The position numbers were made by a program, and so were the translations under genes. Source: Bradyrhizobium septentrionale (GTDB lineage: Bacteria > Pseudomonadota > Alphaproteobacteria > Rhizobiales > Xanthobacteraceae). Taken from it: 64,000 nt of DNA. The DNA is taken from positions 5,474,501 to 5,538,500 of the forward strand of contig NZ_CP088285.1 of NCBI RefSeq assembly GCF_011516645.4, read 5' to 3'. Positions 44,672-52,534 of this stretch are shown in pieces; position 1 is the stretch's first letter, and every line of letters begins with the position of its first letter. The notes beneath the pieces were generated by a model. The model was not told the origin of the DNA and did no database searches. It saw nothing but the letters and a program-made list of their open reading frames with translations.

Positions 44672-44829
44672 TTGGCCCGCTCCGTGGCGAGGGTGGCGTT
44701 GCCCTTGTCGAGATACGCCCTGATGATCCGGCGCAGCAGCTCGGGCCGCTTGATCCTGCTCAGCGTCGCGAGCAGCTCCAGCTGCTCATAGTCGTGGTCA
44801 TCGAGCGCGGCGACAATCTTCCGCCTCAT
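44668..44829 (-). CDS. Small ribbon-helix-helix-like protein
   Basis: 53 residues: MRRKIVAALDDHDYEQLELL, then SRIKRPELLRRIIRAYLDKG, the strand-helix-helix pattern of CopG/Arc-type DNA-binding proteins. Too short to be an enzyme. ATG at 44829; stop overlaps the next gene as ATGA. A local phage transcription factor is likely. Confidence 0.7.
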   Translation of the reverse strand: MRRKIVAALDDHDYEQLELLATLSRIKRPELLRRIIRAYLDKGNATLATERAK

Positions 44830-44841
44830 GGACTCGACCTC

Positions 44842-45054
44842 TCATGGTTGCGCCAGCAGCCGTTTGGCGTTGGCGATTTGCGCTTTGCTGGCCTTGCCGG
44901 CCGCCAAGGCCTGCAGGGCTGCGCGCAGCTTCAGTAGCTGCTGCGCGTCCTTGATCTCGATCAGCGCGATCAGGCGCGGATTCCTTTCGGCGGCCAGCCG
45001 CTCAAGGCAGTGCCAGACGCTCATCTTCTTCTTGATCGTGCTGCCGCGCCTCAT
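44842..45054 (-). CDS. Small phage hypothetical protein
   Basis: 70 residues, basic at both ends and helical in the middle (KDAQQLLKLRAALQALAAGKASKAQIANAKRLL). No family recognised. Starts inside the end of the 133-residue gene (4-base ATGA overlap). Confidence 0.65.
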   Translation of the reverse strand: MRRGSTIKKKMSVWHCLERLAAERNPRLIALIEIKDAQQLLKLRAALQALAAGKASKAQIANAKRLLAQP

Positions 45055-45452
45055 GCCGCGCGATCCTCGCCCAGCTTGTCGATCTCTTGCGCCAATTTGG
45101 AATTGACCTCGTCGCCGCGCGCAGCTTCAGCCCGCGCCGCAGCGCCGAGCACATGCAGGACGGTGATGTCATGCCTGAGTTTGGCCGCGCGTTCGAGCAC
45201 GAGCTGTTCGACCGCCTTGTTGTTTTGCCGGGAATGTTCAAGCTGGCTGACCCAATCGGTGGCCAGCTGATCGACGGACTTGATCATCTGATCGTGCGAT
45301 TGCTGATCGAAGGGCTGTATCTTTGCCTTGACCAGCTCCTGCACGCGGAGCGACGGCTCATCGGCGCGTGCCGCCAGCCGCTCCAGGTCGCGCAGCATCA
45401 GCTCGGCGGTCTCTTCGCTGGGATCATGCTGGACGCCATTCATCTCCGTCAT
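45051..45452 (-). CDS. Phage hypothetical protein
   Basis: 133 residues from the ATG at 45452 with GGAGGAGACC upstream; the frame is open to 45548 but those residues have no ribosome site. Acidic N-terminus, helical body with repeated Leu/Ala heptads (QLEHSRQNNKAVEQLVLERAAKLRHDI). No recognised family. ATGA-coupled to the following gene. Confidence 0.68.
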   Translation of the reverse strand: MTEMNGVQHDPSEETAELMLRDLERLAARADEPSLRVQELVKAKIQPFDQQSHDQMIKSVDQLATDWVSQLEHSRQNNKAVEQLVLERAAKLRHDITVLHVLGAAARAEAARGDEVNSKLAQEIDKLGEDRAA

Positions 45453-45569
45453 CGAGGTCTCCTCCGTTGGGTTTTGGTTTTCGATCCTTCGGCCCGCCGC
45501 CCTCTCAGGGCTGGGGCGCAGTGTTAGGACGGCGAGCCTTCGGACCAACCGCAGCCGCGCGTGATACGG

Positions 45570-46004
45570 TCACGCAGGCTGCAGCGATAGCATTGCCGCC
45601 AAGCGATCCTTCTCGGCAGGGTCGGCAATTCGTGCGAGCAGTTTCGTGTTGATCACTTCCTTCGCCTCATCCCAGAACTCGTGCAGTTCGTGATCCTTCA
45701 TGTTCCTGCGCGACATCGAATTGATGGCGACCACCTCGCGGCCCAGCAGCTCGCCGAGCAGTTGGAAATTGCCGGTCGCGACCAGCAGCTCGGCGCGCAC
45801 TCGCTCTGGTGTGGTGCGCAGCGCCTTGGCCAGATCGTTGATGGTGGCCATGATGCGGCGGTGCTCGATCATGTCCCGGTCATGCAGAGCCTCGATCTCG
45901 ATCACCTGCGTGGTGATCGGCTCGCCGCTGGTCTGGCTTCGATGAAACTCCCGCGCTGCGGCGTCGAACGGTTCAAGGCCAACAGGCGTCAGCACCCACC
46001 TCAT
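45570..46004 (-). CDS. Phage hypothetical protein
   Basis: 144 residues. The middle (AKALRTTPERVRAELLVATGNFQLLGELLGREVVAI) may be an HTH-like helical region. It follows the ERF gene with an ATGA overlap, so it is probably linked to the recombination module. No named family. Confidence 0.68.
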   Translation of the reverse strand: MRWVLTPVGLEPFDAAAREFHRSQTSGEPITTQVIEIEALHDRDMIEHRRIMATINDLAKALRTTPERVRAELLVATGNFQLLGELLGREVVAINSMSRRNMKDHELHEFWDEAKEVINTKLLARIADPAEKDRLAAMLSLQPA

Positions 46005-46837
46005 TTTGTCAGCTCCTCATGCTTGGCTTCGATGTTCTTTTCGAACAGGCGGAATAGCTGCGGCTTCGTCTCCTTCAGCTTCAGCAGCAAGTCCTGATTC
46101 AGCAGCCGCCACTCGTCCCACTCGGCGATGCTCCTGCAGTGTTTGAGATAGCGCTGCAGCGGCTCGATGAAGGCGGCCCACGTCTGGCCCTCGTGCATTT
46201 CCAGCCTGAAGGGATCGACGTGGTCCACGACCTCGCCAGTGTGCGGATCGGTCAGCTCATCCATCGAGCGCGGCGCTGGCGCTGGCGCTGGCGGGCGATA
46301 AGAGCCGCCAGCGCGGTTGCCGTCGTCGTCATCGCCGATGGCAAGATTGAACATCATGATCTCCAGTGCACGCTTGCCGTAGGAGATCGCGGACATCGTC
46401 GCGTGCGTGCGGGTCATCATGTCCTGCCCGCGAATGCCCTGCGTGACGATGGGCATGTCTACCTGGAAGCGGCGCTGGGCCATCCCGTTCGACAGCATCC
46501 CGACGACCCGGATCACGTTCGGCTCGCCCATCGGCTCGGTGTTGAACTGGATGCCAAAGCCGTGGCCGGTATAGATCGGACGAATTTCGCCATCGAGCCG
46601 CGCGAAGGTGGCATAGCGCGACTTGGTTTGCGGATTGTTGGCGTTGGTCGAGATCACGCTCATCTCGGCTTCGGCCTTCGACAGCGCCTCGTTGAACAGC
46701 TGATCGGCACTTCGCTGCTGGCTGGCCTCCTGCATCGCGACCAAGCGCTCCAGCTTGTCCACGTCGAAATTCGGGTCCATCGCGGCGCGTTCGATCACGC
46801 TGTGATAGTCCCTCGTGGCTTGCAGCTGATTGTTCAT
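46001..46837 (-). CDS. ERF-family single-strand annealing protein
   Basis: 278 residues. The N-terminal half carries the ERF pattern: FNEALSKAEAEMSVISTNANNPQTKSRYATFARL, GFGIQFNTEP and the core ATMSAISYGKRALEIMMFNLAIGDDDDG (read in pieces). ERF proteins bind ssDNA and anneal complementary strands in phage homologous recombination. Coupled by ATGA to the YqaJ-type nuclease gene upstream, which provides resected ends; together they form an exonuclease-annealase pair. Confidence 0.85.
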   Translation of the reverse strand: MNNQLQATRDYHSVIERAAMDPNFDVDKLERLVAMQEASQQRSADQLFNEALSKAEAEMSVISTNANNPQTKSRYATFARLDGEIRPIYTGHGFGIQFNTEPMGEPNVIRVVGMLSNGMAQRRFQVDMPIVTQGIRGQDMMTRTHATMSAISYGKRALEIMMFNLAIGDDDDGNRAGGSYRPPAPAPAPRSMDELTDPHTGEVVDHVDPFRLEMHEGQTWAAFIEPLQRYLKHCRSIAEWDEWRLLNQDLLLKLKETKPQLFRLFEKNIEAKHEELTK

Positions 46838-47619
46838 GCGGCTCTCCTCGTGATCGACAGCACGCCTTTGCGGCTGCGGGTGATCTGGAAGTCGCCAGCG
46901 AAGACCTTGCCGACATCATCGGGGACGAGATCGCGGGCGGCCTTGCCCATCTCATCGTGCAGCTTGGCGGCGGCGGCCGTGCTGTCATATTCGGCAAGAT
47001 AGAGCAGCAGCTCGCTGCTCCAGTTGGTCGGCTCGGCGATGATATCGAGCGTGCGCCAGCGCTCGGGCGGCGGCGGCGCTGGCGGGATCGGATAAGGCGG
47101 CGTCAGGGTGCGTAAGCAGTTCAGGAAGATGCCCGCGCGCCGCATCAGCTCGACGGCGTAATCGGCATCATGTGCCATCTCGAAGTCGATAGGCTCGTTG
47201 GTGCCCTGTGCGACAACCAGCACGACTTTGCTGGCCCCGGTGCAGAGCCGCTGCAGCATGGTCTGCGGATAGTATGCGGGGAGATACTCGTCCCTGTGCC
47301 GCTGCGGCGACAGAAACTTCACCTCGATGATGGCGTCATCGGCGGCGCGATAGCCGTCCAGCTTGGCGCATACGTCCGCGATCTCGGGATGGTAAACCAC
47401 TTCGCCGCGCCGCGTGATCGGGCTGCTCTGTTCTTCGAGCCAGTCAAGCACGAGGGCTTCCATATGAGCGCCAGCTCGCATCGCCCAGTTCGGCGGATCA
47501 GGCGAATCGAGCGCGGCCCTCATGCGATAATGCGTGATCCAGTCGGCTTCGCTGCCATGCATCACCACATTGGCGCTGGTGCCAGTGAAGCGGCCGATCT
47601 GGTAGTCGAACTCAGACAT
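46834..47619 (-). CDS. YqaJ-like phage exonuclease (PD-(D/E)XK)
   Basis: 261 residues from ATG 47619 (GGGGAGG upstream; a frame to 47637 is less likely). The catalytic core is CAKLDGYRAADDAIIEVKFL, the Asp...Glu-x-Lys arrangement of PD-(D/E)XK recombination nucleases, followed by YYPQTMLQRLCTGASKVVLVV with a conserved Gln. First gene of the leftward operon, partnered with ERF. Acts on double-stranded ends in recombination or replication. Confidence 0.8.
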   Translation of the reverse strand: MSEFDYQIGRFTGTSANVVMHGSEADWITHYRMRAALDSPDPPNWAMRAGAHMEALVLDWLEEQSSPITRRGEVVYHPEIADVCAKLDGYRAADDAIIEVKFLSPQRHRDEYLPAYYPQTMLQRLCTGASKVVLVVAQGTNEPIDFEMAHDADYAVELMRRAGIFLNCLRTLTPPYPIPPAPPPPERWRTLDIIAEPTNWSSELLLYLAEYDSTAAAAKLHDEMGKAARDLVPDDVGKVFAGDFQITRSRKGVLSITRRAA

Positions 47620-47998
47620 AGGGACGCCTCCCCGCAAGTGCAGGTTGAGGTACGCTATAAGCCGGATGGCTTCCGTGTTGTGCGCCGCAGGCTGTTGCTC
47701 TGCGATTGGATTATAGTTTTTGTCCTCCCACCTGCTGCGGCGTCCCGTATCGACGTGCAGCGAGGTTCAGCGCATTGTGATTTCGCGCAGAAAAATGTGT
47801 AGCGTCAAGAGGCAGCCGCGATTCTTTTCGAGCGCGGCGCTGTCACTTTTCGCATACAAAAAAATAGTTTGCGGCGACCTGAGCTGATGTGGACCTAGCT
47901 GAACTTATCTGGCCTCAGCCTTGCGCTCGCGTGCGGCCAATGAAGACCGGCTCGCGCATTTGACTGAAATATAATGTGAAGCCCAGCATGCCGCCATC
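47620..47998. promoter_or_regulatory. Divergent phage early promoter/operator region
   Basis: 379 bases between the leftward recombination operon and the rightward operon. A perfect TATAAT lies at 47970-47975 for the rightward unit and another on the minus strand at 47710-47715; neither has a convincing TTGACA. Two similar boxes, GACCTGAGCTGA (47876) and GACCTAGCTGA (47894), are 18 bases apart and are operator candidates. This is the usual place for a phage genetic switch, yet no CI gene is found. Confidence 0.55.
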
Positions 47999-48250
47999 AT
48001 GACGCGGCCTCTACAACCACTCTGGTCATTCAACGATGTTGTCGATGCGCTCGGCGGCCCTGTGGCTGTCGGTCGCATCGCCGGCCAGACGTGCGCCGCT
48101 GTCTGCAATTGGCGCAGGTATCGCGGACTCTTCCCGAGCAAATATTATTTTTGTATGCGCGCCGCGCTCGCGGACGAAGGCTACTTTGCGCCGATCTCGC
48201 TCTGGGGCTTCTACGGCACAACGGAAAACAACAACGAACAGGCCGCTTGA
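47999..48250 (+). CDS. Cro-like phage regulator
   Basis: 83 residues. FNDVVDALGGPVAVGRIAGQTCAAVCNWRRYRGLFP matches the Cro/YdaS-type HTH (helix-turn-helix at residues 13-33, then NW). First gene of the rightward operon, adjacent to the divergent promoters: the lambda cro position. It should repress one or both early promoters. The C-terminal 35 residues are of unknown role. Confidence 0.75.
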   Translation: MTRPLQPLWSFNDVVDALGGPVAVGRIAGQTCAAVCNWRRYRGLFPSKYYFCMRAALADEGYFAPISLWGFYGTTENNNEQAA

Positions 48251-48271
48251 TGAAGCGCGGAGGGAGCCGCC

Positions 48272-48721
48272 ATGCGCCAACTATCGCTGTTCAAGGGCAA
48301 GAGGCAACGAGGCATCGCGCCGCCGCCGCCGCTGGAGTTCGCAACGCACGCTACGCTCGCTGACATCTGCAAGCGCTGGATTAACCCGCATTGGAAGTTC
48401 ACGCACTTGCCGATCGGCGAAGCGCGCGAGCATCGCGTTGATCCACGCACCGGCAGGCGATACTCGCTGAGCGGTCAGCGACTGCAGCGCATGGGCGCGA
48501 TGCCAGGCTGGCCGGATTTTATTTTCGTCGGCCCCAACGCGCACGTGTTCTGGCTGGAGCTGAAGCGCTTCAAGACGGGGCGCGTGTCGGAAGATCAGAG
48601 TGAAGTGCTGGCGCATCTCGTCGCCTGTGGCTTCGCGGTGCTCGTCACCAGCTCGCTCGATGATGCCGTCGCCACCCTGAAGCAAGCCGGAATCTTGCGC
48701 TCGAGGTTCGAGGTGCAGTGA
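48272..48721 (+). CDS. VRR-NUC domain nuclease
   Basis: 149 residues. The nuclease core is GAMPGWPDFIFVGPNAHVFWLELKR followed by EDQSEVLAHLVACGFAVLVTSSLDDAV: the VRR-NUC PD-(D/E)XK pattern with catalytic Asp in PDF and ELK. VRR-NUC proteins in phages are structure-specific nucleases acting in replication or recombination. The stop TGA shares a base with the next gene's ATG. Confidence 0.85.
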   Translation: MRQLSLFKGKRQRGIAPPPPLEFATHATLADICKRWINPHWKFTHLPIGEAREHRVDPRTGRRYSLSGQRLQRMGAMPGWPDFIFVGPNAHVFWLELKRFKTGRVSEDQSEVLAHLVACGFAVLVTSSLDDAVATLKQAGILRSRFEVQ

Positions 48722-49302
48722 TGGTGGCGCTCTCGACGCAATCGAAGGCGCATCCGCGCGCTGTGCGCGGGCGCGATCTCTATGAGACCCCATCGGTTGC
48801 CGTTTATGCCCTGCTGAGCGTCGAGAAATTGCCGCGCCGCATCTGGGAGCCCGCAGACGGCAACGGTGCGATCAGCCGCGTGCTGCGCCGAGCTGGCCAT
48901 CGCGTAGCGACCAGCGACATCGCGCGAGGCCGCGACTTCCTGATCAGCGAGCGCATGCCGAAGCTGACGCGCGGCATCGTGACGAATCCGCCATTCCAGA
49001 TCGCAGCGCGCTTCGCCGCGCATGCCATCGAGCTGAGCCCTTACGTCGCTATGCTGATGCGGCTCGGCTTCCTTGAGGCTGGCCATCCCTGCCACGCAGC
49101 TGGCCGAGCACGGATGTTCTGTCTCGATGAGCAGCCGCCCGCGCGAGTCTACGTCTTCCGCCAGCGCCTGCCGATGATGCATCGGGCTGGCTGGAAGGGC
49201 CGCCGCGCCGTGAGCGCGATGGCCTTCTGCTGGATCGTCTGGGATCGCCGCCATCGAGGGCCGACGCTGCTCTCGCGCATTTCGTGGGAGGGGCGAGCAT
49301 GA
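48721..49302 (+). CDS. Phage N6-adenine DNA methyltransferase-like protein
   Basis: 193 residues. DLYETPSVAVYALL opens the phage Dam-like pattern, IWEPADGNGAISRVLRRAGH contains the AdoMet-binding motif (EPADGNG), and GIVTNPPFQIAARF carries the catalytic NPPF. The start is the ATG at 48721. It probably methylates adenine in phage DNA. A cytosine methyltransferase gene and a Mom-like gene are further downstream in the same phage. Confidence 0.8.
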   Translation: MVALSTQSKAHPRAVRGRDLYETPSVAVYALLSVEKLPRRIWEPADGNGAISRVLRRAGHRVATSDIARGRDFLISERMPKLTRGIVTNPPFQIAARFAAHAIELSPYVAMLMRLGFLEAGHPCHAAGRARMFCLDEQPPARVYVFRQRLPMMHRAGWKGRRAVSAMAFCWIVWDRRHRGPTLLSRISWEGRA

Positions 49303-49901
49303 CGCAGTTGGCGAAATACGATGCGATGTGCCGCGCAATCGGTGCCGCTTACAAGGTCGATGAAGTCAAAGCGATCCGCGACAGGGCGGTGGCGCTAGAG
49401 CACTATTCGCGCCAGGCGCACAACACCGAGGCTGAGCGACAGGCCTGCGAAATACGCCTGCGCGCCGAGCGCAAAGCTGGCGAGTTGCTGCGCAAGCTGC
49501 CGAAGGCGAAGGGCGGCCAGCCCAGCAAAAAGAACCGCTACCCCGAGGGCAGCAGTTCTTTGAAAGCCAACGGCATCACCCACAAGCAGTCCGCCAACTG
49601 GCAAAAGCTGGCGGCGATTCCCGAGAAGCAATTCGAGGCTGCGCTGACCGATCAGACGCAGATGCCGACCACCAACGGCATCATCCGCGCCACCGAGCCG
49701 CCGAAGATCACGCCAGTCGCCAAGGAAGCGCTGTGGTTATGGGGTCGGCTGATGGATTTCGCCCGCGACGATGGGCTGCTGCACCGCCATCCGGAAGACA
49801 TTCTCGAAACCATGACGCCCGACATGCTGGACGATGTTCACACCCTCGCGCCGCGCGTCGCTGCGTGGCTCAAACGAATAGGAGCAACCGATGGCACCTG
49901 A
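49299..49901 (+). CDS. Phage hypothetical protein, charged helical
   Basis: 200 residues. The N-terminal half (EIRLRAERKAGELLRKLPKAKGG) matches a type often seen in rhizobial prophages; the centre is basic (GGQPSKKNRY), the C-terminal half helical with Leu/Asp. No confirmed function. ATGA overlap with the methyltransferase gene. Confidence 0.7.
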   Translation: MTQLAKYDAMCRAIGAAYKVDEVKAIRDRAVALEHYSRQAHNTEAERQACEIRLRAERKAGELLRKLPKAKGGQPSKKNRYPEGSSSLKANGITHKQSANWQKLAAIPEKQFEAALTDQTQMPTTNGIIRATEPPKITPVAKEALWLWGRLMDFARDDGLLHRHPEDILETMTPDMLDDVHTLAPRVAAWLKRIGATDGT

Positions 49902-50385
49902 GGCGCAAGTACTGATCAACATTATCGTCCGCATCATCGACCAACGCCGCAGCGAGACTAGCATCAGCCCGAGCTGGGTTGCGACCGAGGCGATGCTTGA
50001 ACTTGATCCGAAGAAAGTAGCGCCGATGCTTGTGCAGCTGGGTTGCCATCTGGAGCTGCGCCAGATTGCCCGCTCAGTGTTGCGCGATCTTTTCGAGGAC
50101 GGCGGCAAGGCGAGCGACGACGACGATGAGGGATCACGTCAGCATGCGCTGTTTCCAGACCTGCAGTGGCGTTACCCGAAAGTGCGTACCGCGGGAAAAA
50201 ATGAAGAGCCTGTCTATGTGAGGCTCGAAGAGCTGTCTGCTGCCGATATCGCCTTCAATGTCGCCCGCCTTCGCAGCGAGGCATTGGCCAAGCTGGCCCA
50301 TGCCGATGCACTGGAGCGATACGGTCGCGTGGTCCGCAAGAAGGGAGGGCCGCATGCAGCGCCGCATCCTGCCGCAGCGCCGTAG
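49891..50385 (+). CDS. Phage hypothetical protein
   Basis: 164 residues with an acidic patch GGKASDDDDEG and a His/Pro/Ala-rich tail (GGPHAAPHPAAAP). No family recognised. It overlaps its neighbours by 11 and 32 bases. It ends with TAG, which matters for the amber codon in the methyltransferase downstream. Confidence 0.68.
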   Translation: MAPEAQVLINIIVRIIDQRRSETSISPSWVATEAMLELDPKKVAPMLVQLGCHLELRQIARSVLRDLFEDGGKASDDDDEGSRQHALFPDLQWRYPKVRTAGKNEEPVYVRLEELSAADIAFNVARLRSEALAKLAHADALERYGRVVRKKGGPHAAPHPAAAP

Positions 50386-50665
50386 CTGCGAGACTTTCGA
50401 GATCAGCTTCGGCGGTCTCGCCAAGAGCCACACCATCACGCTCGGCTTCTACGATGACGGCGCGCTTGGTGAGGTCTTCATCAACGGCGGCAAATCCGGC
50501 GAGCAAGTCGAAGCGATAGCGCGCGACGGCGCTGTGCTGCTCAGCCTTGGCACTGCAGTACGGGGCCGAGCTGGCCAACATCAGGAGCGCGATCACGCGC
50601 GATAGCAAGGCGCGTCGACATCGGTCGTCGGCGCGGTCGTCGATCAGCTGGAGGGCGACGCATGA
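50354..50665 (+). pseudogene. TSCPD-domain-type phage protein with two compensating frameshifts
   Basis: From ATG 50354 (GGGAGG upstream) the frame reads SCETFEISFGGLAKSHTITLGF and NGGKSGEQVEAIARDGAVLLSL, the TSCPD pattern known from phages. At about 50549-50550 a single extra base shifts the homologous continuation (ALQYGAELANIRSAITRDSK) to the next frame; at about 50610-50613 a missing base returns it to the first frame (STSVVGAVVDQLEGDA). Without the lesions the stop at 50663-50665 overlaps the next ATG as ATGA, like other genes here. As written the protein ends at 50605 with a foreign tail. Confidence 0.75.
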
Positions 50666-50844
50666 TCACTGCCCACGACAAGCTGCAATGCGCCGAACGC
50701 GAGCTGAAATATCGCCGCCGAATTTATCTGCGGCTGGTCGAGCGCGGCAAGATCGCGCAAGCGCTGGCGAATCGCGAGCTGGAGCTGATGGACGCCATTG
50801 CCGAGGACTATCGCAAGCAGGTCGCGCAGGAACGGCTGGTGTGA
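50662..50844 (+). CDS. Small phage hypothetical protein
   Basis: 60 residues, two charged helices (DKLQCAERELKYRRRIYLRLVERGKI; ELELMDAIAEDYRKQV). No family recognised. The ATG overlaps the restored TSCPD stop, and the TGA overlaps the GTG start of the methyltransferase gene, so it is embedded in a coupled operon. Confidence 0.65.
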   Translation: MITAHDKLQCAERELKYRRRIYLRLVERGKIAQALANRELELMDAIAEDYRKQVAQERLV

Positions 50845-51635
50845 CTGCTTACTACAACGAGATCGATGCCTATGCCGCAGGATGGCTGCGCAATCTCATC
50901 AACGAACGGCTCATCGCCGACGGCGAAGTCGATACACGATCAATTGTCGATGTTCGACCTGCCGACCTTGCCGGATTCGACCAATGCCATTTCTTCGCAG
51001 GCATCGGCGGATGGTCGCTCGCCCTGCGAGGAGCGCGATGGCCTGACGCTCGACCTGTTTGGACAGGAAGTTGCCCCTGCCAGCCGTTCTCGCTCATCGG
51101 CAAGCAGGCTGGATAGGCAGACCCACGGCACCTTTGGCCGACTTGGGCTCGGCTCATCGGCGAGCGACGACCTGCAACGGTCTTTGGCGAACAACTTGCG
51201 ACCGCTCCTCGCTGGCTCCGACTTGTGCGAGGTGATCTGGAAGCGCTGGGTTACGCCGTGGGGGCGCTCCCTGTCGAGGCCGCATGCGCGGGTGCGGAGC
51301 AGCTGCGCGACCGATACTGGTTCGTGGGCCTTCTGGTCAACGGCATCGAGCAGAGACTGGAAGGATACACCGGGCATGTCGATCAAGCGCGAGCGGAATC
51401 GCAAGCGGCTCGATCAATTGCCCCGGCAAGTGTTCAATTCGGGAGTGATCAGTTCGATCTCGCGCACTGTCGCATCGACGGGAAAGTGCGGCGCGTTAAA
51501 TCCGGACTTCGTCTCGTGGCTGATGGGATTCCCGCCCGCGTGGATAAGCTGCGCGCCCTCGGTAACGCCATTGATCACCGACCAGCGAGCGCTTTCATCC
51601 GCGCTGCCATGCAAGCAATTGGGGGTGAGCCATGA
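50841..51635 (+). pseudogene. DNA (cytosine-5-)-methyltransferase interrupted by a single in-frame TAG
   Basis: GTG at 50841 (GTGA overlap) begins a 264-codon frame. Motif I FFAGIGGWSLAL, motif IV GSCPCQPFS with the catalytic Cys, then GKQAG followed by TAG at 51114-51116. The frame continues without shift: ADPRHLWPTWARLIGERRP, RDRYWFVG (motif VIII) and LRALGNAI (motif X), ending at 51635 in an ATGA overlap with the primase gene. One nonsense change is the only visible lesion. It would give a 91-residue N-terminal piece lacking the later motifs. Confidence 0.85.
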
Positions 51636-52534
51636 CAGCTGAACAGCTCGCCCAGGCGCTCGGGGCCGTGCGATCCGGCAGGCAATGGAAGTGCCGCTGC
51701 GTCGCGCATGAGGATCGCAACCCGAGCATGATCATCTTCGATGGCCACGAGAGCGTGCAGGTCCGATGCTTGGCGGGCTGCGAACCCGTAGACATAATTG
51801 TTGTGCTTCGCTCGCGCGGGCTTTGGTCTTCATCGGATCGGTCTGAACCTCATCGAGAACAAAAACCAGTGTCACGTGAAACGCTTAGCGATCAGCGCGA
51901 GCATCGCATGCGCATGCTGGCGCGCTGCGCTTTCGATGATGCGCAGCCGATCAGGGGCACGCTCGCACAAGGCTATTTCGAGAGCCGCGATCTCTGGTCA
52001 GTGGCGATGGAGATCGAGGACATTCGCTTTCATCCGGCTTGCCCGCGCGAAAGTGGCGAGCATCCTGCGGTGGTGATCGCGATGCGCTCGATCGCCAGCC
52101 GCGCGGTCACCGCAGTTCAGCGGCTGTTTCTGGATCGCCAAGGCCGCAAGATCGGCAAGGGCATGATGCTCGGCACCTGCAGCGGCGCTGCGATGCAGCT
52201 GCAGCCGAAGATCGGCAGCACGCTGCATATCGCCGAAGGGCTGGAGACCGCGCTCGCCTGCATCGCGATGGATCACGCGCCGACATGGGCGCTTGGCTCG
52301 ACATCGCTGATCCAGACCTTCCCGGTGATCGGCGACATCGACCGGCTGGTGATCTGGGCCGATCATGATCCGCTGCAGAAGATCGGCGGCATCTGGTGCA
52401 GGCCCGGACACAAGGCCGCTGGCGTTTGCATGGATCGCTGGCTGAAAGCCGGAAAGCAAGTCGAAGTCGAAACACCGAAGCGAGAGGGCTGGGACGAAGC
52501 CGATGTCTGGAGCGCTCGCTGTGCCAGACTTTGA
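51632..52534 (+). CDS. Toprim-domain primase (phage type)
   Basis: 300 residues. The N-terminal zinc motif is seen as WKCRCVAHEDRNPSM and VRCLAGC (residues about 19-50). The Toprim catalytic Glu is in LHIAEGLETALAC (about 197-209) and the acidic pair in LVIWADHD (about 237-244). Synthesises RNA primers for phage replication, probably together with the helicase encoded next (32-base overlap). Confidence 0.87.
   Translation: MTAEQLAQALGAVRSGRQWKCRCVAHEDRNPSMIIFDGHESVQVRCLAGCEPVDIIVVLRSRGLWSSSDRSEPHREQKPVSRETLSDQREHRMRMLARCAFDDAQPIRGTLAQGYFESRDLWSVAMEIEDIRFHPACPRESGEHPAVVIAMRSIASRAVTAVQRLFLDRQGRKIGKGMMLGTCSGAAMQLQPKIGSTLHIAEGLETALACIAMDHAPTWALGSTSLIQTFPVIGDIDRLVIWADHDPLQKIGGIWCRPGHKAAGVCMDRWLKAGKQVEVETPKREGWDEADVWSARCARL

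Noticed and set aside
48718..48720. GTG at 48718 as start of the adenine methyltransferase-like gene
   Set aside because: The adjacent ATG at 48721 overlaps the previous stop in the pattern used across this operon.
51114..51116. TAG as a recoded sense codon in the methyltransferase
   Set aside because: Neighbouring phage genes use TAG as a normal stop and no suppressor tRNA is visible.
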